Shown piece by piece: positions 7,156 to 15,172 of a stretch of DNA of 15,263 nucleotides; position 1 is the stretch's first letter, and each line of letters starts with the position of its first letter. Origin of the DNA: an uncultured Legionella sp. Lineage in GTDB: Bacteria; Pseudomonadota; Gammaproteobacteria; Legionellales; Legionellaceae. Location: the NCBI GenBank assembly GCA_903885895.1, contig CAISKC010000510.1, positions 1 to 15,263 on the forward strand, in the 5' to 3' direction. The notes below the pieces were generated by a model, which saw only the letters and a list, made by a program, of their open reading frames with translations, ran no database searches and was not told the origin of the DNA. The position numbers and the translations under genes were made by a program.

Positions 7156-7611
7156 TTACTCGCCATCGCTCATTTGATCGATAGCACGTTGAAATTCACT
7201 TACATCCTCAAACCGTTTATAAACAGAGGCAAAGCGCACATAGGCTATATGATCTAAACGAAAGAGCTGTTCCATCACCCATTCACCTATTTGACGTGAA
7301 TCAATTTCACGCTCACCCGTTTCACGCATTTTCTGTGTGATAGCCACAAGCGCTTCTTCTAAATCATCCGTGCTAACTGGGCGCTTCTCTAAAGCCCGTA
7401 ACATGCCGCCTCGTAAATTATCAAAACGAAACAACTCTCTACGACCATCTCTTTTAATCACGACAGGCATCACCAATTCCGCACTTTCAAATGTAGTAAA
7501 GCGTTCTTGGCATTCAATGCACTCTCGCCTTCTGCGCACTTGAGCACCCTCCGCAATCAATCGCGAATCAATAACTTTGGTATCCATAGCATGGCAAAAC
7601 GGACAATGCAT
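7156..7611 (-). CDS. nrdR: Transcriptional repressor NrdR
   Basis: NrdR senses ATP/dATP and represses ribonucleotide reductase genes. The 151-residue product shows a zinc ribbon with Cys3, Cys6, Cys31 and Cys34 (MHCPFC and RRRECIECQERF) and the basic VRRRRE segment that contacts DNA. It then has an ATP-cone domain beginning at VVIKRDGRRELF and continuing through IDSRQIGEWVMEQL and AYVRFASVYKRF. Length is typical of the family (about 150). It starts 2 nt after the glyA stop. The C-terminus overlaps the longer nusB reading. No nrd gene is present in the window, so the regulon lies elsewhere. Confidence 0.97.
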   Translation of the reverse strand: MHCPFCHAMDTKVIDSRLIAEGAQVRRRRECIECQERFTTFESAELVMPVVIKRDGRRELFRFDNLRGGMLRALEKRPVSTDDLEEALVAITQKMRETGEREIDSRQIGEWVMEQLFRLDHIAYVRFASVYKRFEDVSEFQRAIDQMSDGE

Positions 7612-7613
7612 AA

Positions 7614-8876
7614 TTATCTCACAGCTTGATAGACCGGAAACTCACGGCATAAGGCCAAAACGTCTGATTTGACACGGTCGATAACCTTATCATCTCCCAT
7701 ATGATCCAAAATATCGGCTATCCAGTGACTGAGTTTGACAATCTCGGGTTCTTTAAACCCACGTGTTGTAACAGCTGGGGTACCTAAGCGTAAGCCACTG
7801 GTCACAAAAGGGGAGCGAGGATCATTCGGCACAGAATTTTTATTGACCGTAATGTGAGCACGATTTAAAGCAGCATCCGCATCCTTACCCGTGATCTCTT
7901 TGGCGATCAAATCAACCAGCATTAGGTGATTAACCGTACCCCCTGAAACTATACGATAGTCGCGAGCAATGAGGGTATTCGCCATCGTTTGCGCATTGTT
8001 GATAATTTGTTGTTGATACTGCTTAAACTCAGGTTGCAAGGCTTCTAAAAATGCGACAGCTTTAGCAGCAATCACATGCATCAGTGGTCCACCTTGACTA
8101 CCAGGAAAGACCGCTGAATTTAATTTTTTCTCAAGATCAGGATTCGCTTTCGCTAAAATCATCCCCCCTCTTGGACCTCGGAGTGTTTTATGAGTGGTGG
8201 TCGTGACCACATCAGCGTAGGACATGGGGGATGCATATAACCCTACTGCGACTAATCCTGCGACATGCGCAATATCAGCCATAAGATAAGCACCAATTTT
8301 ATCCGCAACCGCACGGAAACGCGCCCAATCAACTGTTTGGGAATAAGCAGAAAATCCAGCAATGATTAATTTAGGACGATGTTCTAGCGCCAGCGCTTCC
8401 ATAGCATCATAATCAATCAGTCCGGTTTGTTCATTCAGACCATATTGCATGCTGCGATACATGAGACCAGAAAAATTAACCGTAGAACCGTGGGTCAAAT
8501 GGCCGCCGTGAGACAATGCCATACCCAGTATCAAATCACCTGGCTTCAACATCGCCATCATGGCTGCTGCATTGGCTTGTGAACCAGAATGAGGTTGTAC
8601 GTTGACATAGTCTGCGCCAAATAATTGCTTGGCACGTGATATAGCCAATTGTTCAGCAATATCAACAAACTCGCAACCACCATAATAACGCTTGCCGGGA
8701 TATCCTTCCGCGTATTTATTCGTTAGAACTGAACCTTGCGCTTCTAATACGGCAGGGCTAACGTAATTTTCCGAGGCAATCAATTCAATATGATCTTCTT
8801 GCCGTTGGGCTTCACCGCATACGGCTTGCCATATTTCCTTATCAAATTCTGCAATGGTGGCGTTATTTTTTATCAT
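7614..8876 (-). CDS. glyA: Serine hydroxymethyltransferase
   Basis: GlyA interconverts serine and glycine, loading one-carbon units on tetrahydrofolate, with PLP as cofactor. The 420-residue length matches E. coli (417). Key segments are ELIASENYVSPAVLEAQGS, TNKYAEGYPGKRYYGGCE, VNVQPHSGSQANAA, the PLP-binding Lys230 in TTTTHKTLRGPRGG, FPGSQGGPLMHVIAAKA and SGLRLGTPAVTTRG. The frame can be read back to TTG 8888, but that codon overlaps the GAGAGAG ribosome site (8880-8886), so ATG 8876 is the start. It is the first gene of the seven-gene minus-strand block and diverges from valS with its own promoter. No glycine riboswitch-like structure is evident in the short leader. Confidence 0.98.
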   Translation of the reverse strand: MIKNNATIAEFDKEIWQAVCGEAQRQEDHIELIASENYVSPAVLEAQGSVLTNKYAEGYPGKRYYGGCEFVDIAEQLAISRAKQLFGADYVNVQPHSGSQANAAAMMAMLKPGDLILGMALSHGGHLTHGSTVNFSGLMYRSMQYGLNEQTGLIDYDAMEALALEHRPKLIIAGFSAYSQTVDWARFRAVADKIGAYLMADIAHVAGLVAVGLYASPMSYADVVTTTTHKTLRGPRGGMILAKANPDLEKKLNSAVFPGSQGGPLMHVIAAKAVAFLEALQPEFKQYQQQIINNAQTMANTLIARDYRIVSGGTVNHLMLVDLIAKEITGKDADAALNRAHITVNKNSVPNDPRSPFVTSGLRLGTPAVTTRGFKEPEIVKLSHWIADILDHMGDDKVIDRVKSDVLALCREFPVYQAVR

Positions 8877-8919
8877 GAACTCTCTCAACTGTGTGGAGTG
8901 GCAACTTTTGCACGTCTTG

Positions 8920-8949
8920 ATTTTATGCTCTAGGCTCCCTTCGGGTCAA
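8920..8949 (-). promoter_or_regulatory. Candidate promoter of the glyA-nrdR-nusB-pgpA-permease-hslVU block
   Basis: On the minus strand TTGACC (8949-8944) and TAAAAT (8925-8920) are separated by 18 nt, each matching 5 of 6 consensus bases. Transcription would begin near 8912, giving a leader of about 36 nt before glyA ATG 8876. It is the only good promoter I found for the downstream cluster. Confidence 0.6.
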
Positions 8950-8981
8950 TGTTTTTCATGCTTATTCACGAGCGATGATTT

Positions 8982-9010
8982 TTGGCGATCATTTGAGTTG
9001 GTGATATACT
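8982..9010 (+). promoter_or_regulatory. Candidate valS promoter
   Basis: TTGGCG (8982-8987) and TATACT (9005-9010) are separated by exactly 17 nt. Transcription would start near 9017, about 25 nt before the GTG start of valS. It is back to back with the glyA promoter, with about 30 nt between the two -35 boxes. Confidence 0.6.
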
Positions 9011-9041
9011 GCTGAAAAAATAACTCTCTCCAAGGCCTGTT

Positions 9042-11816
9042 GTGGAAAAAAATTATTCGCCAAACGATATCGAACAAGATTGCTACCAACTGTGGGAGTC
9101 GCGTCGATATTTTGAACCACATGGTGATAAAAATCCTTACTGTATTATGCTCCCGCCACCCAATGTTACGGGTAGTTTACATATGGGACATGGTTTTCAA
9201 CATACATTAATCGACACAATGATTCGTTATCAGCGCATGATGGGACACCGCACACTTTGGCAACCTGGTACCGATCATGCAGGCATTGCCACACAATTAG
9301 TGGTTGAGAGCCAATTAGAAAAGCAAGGTTTGAAACGTAAAGATATGAATCGCGATGAGTTTTTGGAACGCGTATGGGCGTGGAAAGCAGAATCTGGCGG
9401 GCAAATTACGTCACAAATGCGCCGTATTGGTGCTTCGGCGGATTGGTCACGTGAACGCTTTACTTTAGACAAAGGTTTATCAGATGCTGTTCAGAAAGTC
9501 TTCATCCAATTGTACGAAGAAGGACTGATTTACCGTGGTAATCGTTTGGTGAATTGGGATCCAAAATTAGGTACGGCCATTTCAGATCTCGAAGTCCTTG
9601 CTGAAGAAGAGCTCGGATCGCTTTGGCATATCCGGTATCCCATTGTCGACTCGGATGAAGATATTACGATTGCAACCACACGACCTGAGACGTTATTAGG
9701 GGATATGGCGGTTGCTGTGAATCCCAATGATATACGCTACCAACATCTTATTGGGAAACAGGTGCAATTACCTTTATGTGATCGAACCATCCCTATTATT
9801 GCTGATGACTATGTCGAACAAGAATTTGGATCAGGCTGTGTTAAAATTACTCCTGCGCATGATTTTAACGATTACGAAGTCGGCAAACGGCACAATTTAC
9901 CTTTACTCAATATCTTCACCAAAACTGCAAGTATCAACACGCAAGCCCCATTAAAATATCAAGGGATGGATCGTTTCGAAGCCAGAAAAGCGATTGTTGA
10001 AGATCTCACAGCATTAGACCTCTTGGTAAAAATAGAACCGCATCATTCTAAAATCCCGCGTGGTGAACGATCATCTGTTGTGATCGAACCCTTATTGACG
10101 GATCAGTGGTATGTCAAGATCAAACCCTTGGCAGCACCTGCTATGGAAGCGGTCCGCAAAGGTGATATCCGTTTTGTCCCAGACAATTGGAGTAAAACCT
10201 ATTTTCAATGGATGGAAAATATCGAAGATTGGTGCATCAGTCGTCAATTATGGTGGGGACATCGTATTCCAGCATGGTTTGACAGTCATGGACAAATTTA
10301 TATTGGATACAGTGAGAATGATGTACGCTTTAAATATAAGCTGGATCCACAAATTATCTTGACCCAAGACGAAGATGTGTTGGACACATGGTTTTCATCT
10401 GCTTTATGGCCCTTTTCATCGTTAGGATGGCCTGAAAAAACACCCGATATGGAACAGTTTTATCCGACCAATGTCTTGTTTACCGGTTTTGACATCATTT
10501 TTTTCTGGGTTGCCAGAATGATCATGTTTGGACTAAAGTTCACAGGCAAAATCCCGTTTAAGACCATTGTTATCACTGGCTTGATCTGTGACAGTGAAGG
10601 CAAAAAAATGTCGAAATCCAAAGGGAATGTTTTAGATCCCCTAGATATCGTTAATGGCATTAGTCTGCATGATTTATTGATAAAAAGAACGTCTAATTTG
10701 ATGCTCGGCTCGGTGAAAGATGACATCACCAAACAAACTAAGAAGTCGTTTCCCGCCGGTATTCCAGCTTTTGGGGCCGATGCCTTACGCTTTACTTTTT
10801 GCTCTTTGGCATCTCATAGCCGTCAAGTTCGCTTCGACTTGAATCGCGTCGATGGCTACCGAAATTTCTGTAACAAATTGTGGAATGCGGCACGCTTTGT
10901 TCTACTCTGTACGAAAGATGATAATAGTGACTTCGACGATGGTGCGTTTCAATATTCTCCAGCAGATGAATGGATATTATCCTTATTACAAAAAACGATT
11001 GAACAATGTCATGAGCATCTTGCTCACTATCGCTTTGATTTATTGGCCCACCAATTATATGAATTTGTTTGGCATGAGTATTGTGATTGGTATTTAGAAT
11101 TAGCCAAGGTAGTCCTCTTTGATGAGTCTGCACATGCGCCCTTGAAACGTGGTACTCGCCGTACTTTAACGCATGTACTCACTCATATTTTAAAATTGTT
11201 ACACCCGATTATCCCATTCATTACCGAAGCACTCTGGCAACGGGTCAACAAAATTAGCACAGATAACACAGAAACCATCATGCTGTGTGCCTACCCACAG
11301 GTAGAGCGACATTTGATTCATCCTACCGCTGAAGCAGAATTTGTCTGGATTAAAGAGATGGTACAAGCCATTCGAACTTTGCGTTCTGAAATCGGGATCA
11401 GTCCCGCCAAACCAGTCCCCATTATTTTGTGTCATCTGGATTCCGAGCTCAAACATAAAGTGCAACAACATCAAAAAATCTTGTTCACATTAGCTAAAAT
11501 AAGCAAGCTAGATATGGAAAGCCAGCGCGATCAGCAAGCCGTCTATGCCTCAACATTGGTTGGAAATATCGAAATTTTAATTCCAATCAACGACATCATC
11601 GACAAGCAGGCAGAATTGGATCGTTTGGATAAAGAAATGGCGAAACTTGATAAAGATATTGCCTATGCACAAAGTAAACTGAATTCCAGCGATTTTAGAG
11701 AAAAAGCGCCAGCTGCTTTGATCGCTACCATGGAAGAAAAACTTCAGCAGACGTTGCTTGCTTTAGAAAAACTGCGCTCACATCGCATAAGTATTGCAGC
11801 GATAAAAAAAGCATAA
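9042..11816 (+). CDS. valS: Valine--tRNA ligase
   Basis: ValS charges tRNA-Val and edits mischarged threonine in the cytoplasm. The 924-residue product is a class I synthetase. It has PPPNVTGSLHMGHG with the HMGH motif at 47-50 and the editing (CP1) domain with TTRPETLLGDMAVAVNP and GSGCVKITPAHDFNDYEVG. WCISRQLWWGHRIPAW follows, then KMSKS at 522-526 in EGKKMSKSKGN. An anticodon-binding domain comes next, and the C-terminal coiled-coil arm (about 850-924) is rich in Lys, Glu and Leu. Length is slightly below E. coli (951). The start is GTG at 9042, giving MEKNYSPNDIEQ, which matches E. coli; CAAGG lies just upstream. It has its own promoter and is not flanked by holC or pepA as in enterics. 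Confidence 0.98.
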   Translation: MEKNYSPNDIEQDCYQLWESRRYFEPHGDKNPYCIMLPPPNVTGSLHMGHGFQHTLIDTMIRYQRMMGHRTLWQPGTDHAGIATQLVVESQLEKQGLKRKDMNRDEFLERVWAWKAESGGQITSQMRRIGASADWSRERFTLDKGLSDAVQKVFIQLYEEGLIYRGNRLVNWDPKLGTAISDLEVLAEEELGSLWHIRYPIVDSDEDITIATTRPETLLGDMAVAVNPNDIRYQHLIGKQVQLPLCDRTIPIIADDYVEQEFGSGCVKITPAHDFNDYEVGKRHNLPLLNIFTKTASINTQAPLKYQGMDRFEARKAIVEDLTALDLLVKIEPHHSKIPRGERSSVVIEPLLTDQWYVKIKPLAAPAMEAVRKGDIRFVPDNWSKTYFQWMENIEDWCISRQLWWGHRIPAWFDSHGQIYIGYSENDVRFKYKLDPQIILTQDEDVLDTWFSSALWPFSSLGWPEKTPDMEQFYPTNVLFTGFDIIFFWVARMIMFGLKFTGKIPFKTIVITGLICDSEGKKMSKSKGNVLDPLDIVNGISLHDLLIKRTSNLMLGSVKDDITKQTKKSFPAGIPAFGADALRFTFCSLASHSRQVRFDLNRVDGYRNFCNKLWNAARFVLLCTKDDNSDFDDGAFQYSPADEWILSLLQKTIEQCHEHLAHYRFDLLAHQLYEFVWHEYCDWYLELAKVVLFDESAHAPLKRGTRRTLTHVLTHILKLLHPIIPFITEALWQRVNKISTDNTETIMLCAYPQVERHLIHPTAEAEFVWIKEMVQAIRTLRSEIGISPAKPVPIILCHLDSELKHKVQQHQKILFTLAKISKLDMESQRDQQAVYASTLVGNIEILIPINDIIDKQAELDRLDKEMAKLDKDIAYAQSKLNSSDFREKAPAALIATMEEKLQQTLLALEKLRSHRISIAAIKKA

Positions 11817-11832
11817 ATATCTTCTCTGGCGA

Positions 11833-11854
11833 GCACGTTGCGGCAACCACGTGC
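11833..11854. other. Weak GC-rich hairpin after valS
   Basis: GCACG (11833-11837) and CGTGC (11850-11854) pair, with an inner TTG/CAA step, a CGG loop and a three-base bulge. It begins 17 nt after the valS stop, where a terminator would be expected, but no T run follows, so its role is uncertain. The rest of the 231-nt gap up to 12047 holds only a promoter candidate. Confidence 0.3.
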
Positions 11855-11940
11855 CCCCAATCCCTATTCTGAAAATATTTACAAATTACGCTCAAACATG
11901 TGTGGCCATATATGCTCTAGCCTTGTCTAACAATAATTTT

Positions 11941-11969
11941 TTGATTTCTATCGTGCTGAAGTCTAAAAT
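11941..11969 (+). promoter_or_regulatory. Candidate promoter of the 553-residue unknown gene
   Basis: TTGATT (11941-11946) and TAAAAT (11964-11969) are separated by 17 nt, with 4 of 6 and 5 of 6 matches. The transcript would start near 11976, about 70 nt before the ATG. The surrounding DNA is AT-rich, so chance occurrence is possible. Confidence 0.4.
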
Positions 11970-12047
11970 GTCGATGCCTTTGCAGTCAACATACTTTCTC
12001 TTTTCATTGTGGCTGTCTAATTAACCGATTTTTGTGAGATCAACTCC

Positions 12048-13709
12048 ATGGAAAGCAAACAAGACGAACATGCAATATTTGAAAGTTTATCTCCAACAGT
12101 ACAAGAGTTTTTTTTGGCCGGTGCTTTTCAAGATCTAGAAGAGGCACTTAGATACCAGCACGAAATTTCTAACAAAGTGACGACTCCGCCTACAAACCCA
12201 AGCGCTCTCCCAGCCATAGCTCCCAATGTAAAACTAGCCGATCTTTTAAGTATTAAGCTGGGTACCACAGTACAGGAAGCACAAAGACATTTGTCAGAAA
12301 TAAATGAGGGGTTAAGAGTAAAATCCATTCAAAATACCATTGTATTTTTGCTACTCAATAAAATTTCTTTCCGAGAAGTAAATATGCTGCAACCGATTGA
12401 TCGATTAAGCATAGCTCAATTGAGTTATTGGTTACTCATAGAAAGAATCAAACTTACCGATGTGAGACACTATACTCAAAGTCCTGATATCATTCGATTA
12501 TTCAATTTATTGCATCCTGAGGATTTGGTTTTTCTACACGAGAATTTTAGTAAACATCTTCAATGCTTAAATCCAGAAATGGAAACACAGCACCCGATCT
12601 CGCATCATCTAGCACAAAATAAATCGAGCGCTGCCAGTAGCAGTAAAGTAAGTGCACAGATTACATGTCCCATAGAACCGCTCACCGTTTTGATTGACCA
12701 TCATATCGCAACCCCAGAAGAAATAAGTGCCTTATCTGCAGAAGAATATACCATCATTCTTGAATGGCTACCTTGGATAGTACATACCCAAAAAACTATC
12801 CCAGCGAGTTTGTACTGTGTGACACAATTACAAATATTACAAAGGGGAAAACAACTTTACGCTTGTACGTGCTTGGTCGCTTTAGACAAATTGAGTTTGG
12901 CACAAATAGCGGGACTCACCCCAGAACAACTTTATTTGCTTAATAATCTTGTCCATTTGCTTATTGTAGGCCTTATTCATTACGATCAGCTTTTAAATAT
13001 CCTGGCTTTCGAAGAAGAACTTTTTTCAGATAAACTCTCGCTCATACAGAACGCCTTGGCATCTCTAACGCCAAGCGACCTCTCCTTTTTAGCGATGCAA
13101 ACTTATCCTGATCAGTATAGCCAACTTAGTCCTGTTAATTTACCAGCTGATATCTCTATTGAACATTTATTAGCGTACCATCCCAACGACTGTGTTGATT
13201 TATTAAAACAATTGGTCTGTGAAATAAATCAAAAAATCAGTATATCAAGCGATCGTTATTTGAATAAGTCTAGCTCATCATCCGCAGCAGTCTATGCTGA
13301 TCCGATTGATCAATATTCATCAGACAGCAGGTTTTCATCAGCCGCTGCAGCGCTACCGGATAGTCAGTATCAGATCCCAAGAAAAGCAGCTATTCATGAT
13401 TTTGCTAATCGTCGGCACTTAATACCAACCCAAGCTGAACAATTAAGTGCACAACAAGAAGATGAGCTATGGCAAATGTCTGGCAGTACCACAGTTGAGA
13501 AAGCATATCCTCGTTCATCCTACCGAATCATAGCAGATAGCTTAGGTGATGCGCCTACGGTTGCTATACCTTCTATTTTACCGCCTGCACCACCGCAGGC
13601 ATTCGCCTCTGCTGCCATCTCATCAAATGCCACAACAGATTCTGAGCATCATGATGAGGATAATCAAAATGCTGATACTTCTGGTTCTAGAAACAAATGC
13701 TCTTTTTAG
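12048..13709 (+). CDS. Unknown protein with degenerate leucine-rich repeats; candidate secreted effector
   Basis: I do not recognise a named family. The 553 residues have no signal peptide or transmembrane helix. Residues 95-350 contain a degenerate helical repeat, roughly an LI-x-x-x-I-(T/S)-x-x-(E/Q)-L/I stretch followed by L-(S/T)-x-E-(E/Q/D)-L-x-x-L. Clear examples are LIDHHIATPEEISALSAEEY (215-234), KLSLAQIAGLTPEQLYLL (281-298), LLIVGLIHYDQLLNIL (304-319) and SLTPSDLSFL (339-348). LLHPEDLVFL (154-163) is another. From about 400 the protein turns low-complexity and probably disordered: a serine run near 408-412, alanine/serine and proline patches, then an acidic cluster DSEHHDED (531-538) shortly before the C-terminus. 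A glutamate/aspartate-rich C-terminal tail is a feature of Dot/Icm type IV substrates, so an effector role is possible but unproven. The ATG at 12048 has only a weak ribosome site. It is flanked by valS and a GH3 gene with no obvious functional link. Confidence 0.75.
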   Translation: MESKQDEHAIFESLSPTVQEFFLAGAFQDLEEALRYQHEISNKVTTPPTNPSALPAIAPNVKLADLLSIKLGTTVQEAQRHLSEINEGLRVKSIQNTIVFLLLNKISFREVNMLQPIDRLSIAQLSYWLLIERIKLTDVRHYTQSPDIIRLFNLLHPEDLVFLHENFSKHLQCLNPEMETQHPISHHLAQNKSSAASSSKVSAQITCPIEPLTVLIDHHIATPEEISALSAEEYTIILEWLPWIVHTQKTIPASLYCVTQLQILQRGKQLYACTCLVALDKLSLAQIAGLTPEQLYLLNNLVHLLIVGLIHYDQLLNILAFEEELFSDKLSLIQNALASLTPSDLSFLAMQTYPDQYSQLSPVNLPADISIEHLLAYHPNDCVDLLKQLVCEINQKISISSDRYLNKSSSSSAAVYADPIDQYSSDSRFSSAAAALPDSQYQIPRKAAIHDFANRRHLIPTQAEQLSAQQEDELWQMSGSTTVEKAYPRSSYRIIADSLGDAPTVAIPSILPPAPPQAFASAAISSNATTDSEHHDEDNQNADTSGSRNKCSF

Positions 13710-13762
13710 GCTATGTAGAAGCTATTCGTATCAAACTTTACCTAGTTATTTACTTTAAAATT

Positions 13763-13771
13763 TGATATAAT
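13763..13771 (+). promoter_or_regulatory. Extended -10 promoter for the GH3 gene
   Basis: TGATATAAT is a perfect TATAAT (13766-13771) with the TGn extension and only a poor -35 region upstream. It would start transcription near 13778, about 23 nt before the ATG. AGGA (13792-13795) is the ribosome site, five nt from ATG 13801. Confidence 0.6.
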
Positions 13772-13800
13772 GCACTAATTTTAATCAAATCAGGACTGGC

Positions 13801-14931
13801 ATGCACCCTATCATCGCCGTTTTTTGTCTCATAATCAGCATCGTGACCAGTCAATCAGTGTTGGCAGACCCTATTTCTTTACGCGATAAAATTGGTCAAA
13901 TGATTATGATCGGTTTCAAAGGCGATGCGGTCGACCAGGATGCGTCTATTGTGCGCTCAATTGCCGAAAACAATGTGGGTGGTGTGATTTTATATGACCG
14001 TAAACTCGTCGGTAAAAACATCATTAACCCGGAACAAGTCCAAGCTTTGAATCATGCGCTACAAAGTTTTAACCATGAGGGTCATGCAAGTCATCAACGT
14101 CCAGACTTACCTCTCTTAATTTCCTTAGACTATGAAGGCGGTAAAGTGAATCGCTTAAAAGAGGCTTATGGATTTCCCCCTACTTTGTCTGCAGCCGAAA
14201 TCGGGCAACTGTCATTAACTGATGCCAATGTGCAGGCTGCGAACATGGCAACCACTCTTAAAACCACTGGGTTTAATTTGGATTTTGCGCCCGTAGTTGA
14301 TCTGAACCTCAACCCCAATAATCCTGTTATTGGCAAATTAGACAGAAGTTTTTCTGATAATCCTAGCGATGTGATCAAATACGCGGAGCTTTTTTCACAA
14401 AATTTTTTGGAACAAGGTGTGCAATGTGCTTATAAGCATTTTCCTGGCCATGGCAGCTCTACCGGAGACAGTCATTTAGGATTTGTCGACGTTACTGACG
14501 TCTGGCAACCAGATGAATTAGAACCTTATCAACAATTGCTATCTGGTGCGAACCCTTGTGGCATCGTTATGACAGCACATGTGATTAATCGCAAACTGGA
14601 TGACTCCGGCTTGCCAGCAACCTTATCCCATAAAATATTGACAGGCTTACTTCGAGAACAATTAAAATTTTCTGGTATTATTATCACCGATGATATGCAA
14701 ATGGGTGCTATTCGGGATCATTTCGGTTTAAAACAAGCAATCACTTTGACGATCAACGCCGGTGCAGATATTCTGATTTTTGCAAACCAATTGGCTCCGA
14801 ATGAAGCGGATAAAGATCCCAAAAATTTAATCGACTTGATAGAAAACGAAGTACATTTAGGCCATATTTCTGAAACCCAAATTGATGCGGCTTATCAAAG
14901 GATTGTTCGCTTAAAACAAAATTTAGCATGA
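13801..14931 (+). CDS. Exported glycoside hydrolase family 3 protein (beta-N-acetylhexosaminidase-like)
   Basis: GH3 enzymes of the NagZ type release N-acetylglucosamine from muropeptides or chitin fragments. The 376-residue product has the single TIM-barrel domain: LRDKIGQMIMIGFKG at 27-41, NNVGGVILYDRK at 58-68, LLISLDYEGGKVNRL at 105-119, and LDFAPVVDLN at 160-169. KHFPGHGSSTGDSH at 212-225 carries the Asp223/His225 acid-base dyad, and ITDDMQMGAI has Asp297 as predicted nucleophile. Unlike cytosolic NagZ (about 340 residues) it begins with a hydrophobic stretch (4-20) and a likely signal-peptidase site after SVLA at 22, so it should act in the periplasm or outside the cell. It has its own promoter and a good AGGA site, so it is probably monocistronic. 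Substrate, whether peptidoglycan or an external glycan, is not determined. Confidence 0.9.
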   Translation: MHPIIAVFCLIISIVTSQSVLADPISLRDKIGQMIMIGFKGDAVDQDASIVRSIAENNVGGVILYDRKLVGKNIINPEQVQALNHALQSFNHEGHASHQRPDLPLLISLDYEGGKVNRLKEAYGFPPTLSAAEIGQLSLTDANVQAANMATTLKTTGFNLDFAPVVDLNLNPNNPVIGKLDRSFSDNPSDVIKYAELFSQNFLEQGVQCAYKHFPGHGSSTGDSHLGFVDVTDVWQPDELEPYQQLLSGANPCGIVMTAHVINRKLDDSGLPATLSHKILTGLLREQLKFSGIIITDDMQMGAIRDHFGLKQAITLTINAGADILIFANQLAPNEADKDPKNLIDLIENEVHLGHISETQIDAAYQRIVRLKQNLA

Positions 14932-15064
14932 TATCTTGGTGAGTCATGATACATCAGCAAATGAGTCATTTCGATTTTAATATCCGCTGCAAGCCTACTA
15001 TAGATACTTCTATCCCTATTTGGGTTTATTTTTGAAATATTAGGTAACGTCCCTAAAGTTTTTT

Positions 15065-15099
15065 CAGTACTCTCAACCATAATTTGAGTACTGATTTTT
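15065..15099 (+). terminator. Candidate terminator after the GH3 gene
   Basis: CAGTACTC (15065-15072) and GAGTACTG (15086-15093) are perfect 8-bp inverted arms, extendable with one bulge by CAA/TTG. A run of five T follows (15095-15099), and T residues also precede the left arm, so the site could act on both strands. It lies about 130 nt past the GH3 stop. Confidence 0.55.
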
Positions 15100-15172
15100 C
15101 AGATTACTTCGTTCTACCCCCTCTCCCCTGAGGGATCCCCTCATAATTTTTTGATAGAAAATCGATGTAAAT

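Noticed and set aside
8877..9041. Glycine riboswitch upstream of glyA
   Set aside because: The predicted leader is only about 36 nt and the whole intergenic region is too short and lacks tandem aptamer-like structure.
10792..11133. 113-residue minus-strand frame within valS
   Set aside because: It is antisense to the valS C-terminal half, without its own ribosome site or recognisable features.
13689..13709. Cysteine near the C-terminus (KCSF) of the 553-residue protein as a prenylation box
   Set aside because: The cysteine is third from the end, not fourth as CaaX requires, and it is not a CC or CXC ending.
15111..15142. C-rich stretch with GGGATCCC as a terminator or binding site
   Set aside because: The palindrome is only 8 bp with no loop and no T run directly after it; the hairpin at 15065-15099 is better.
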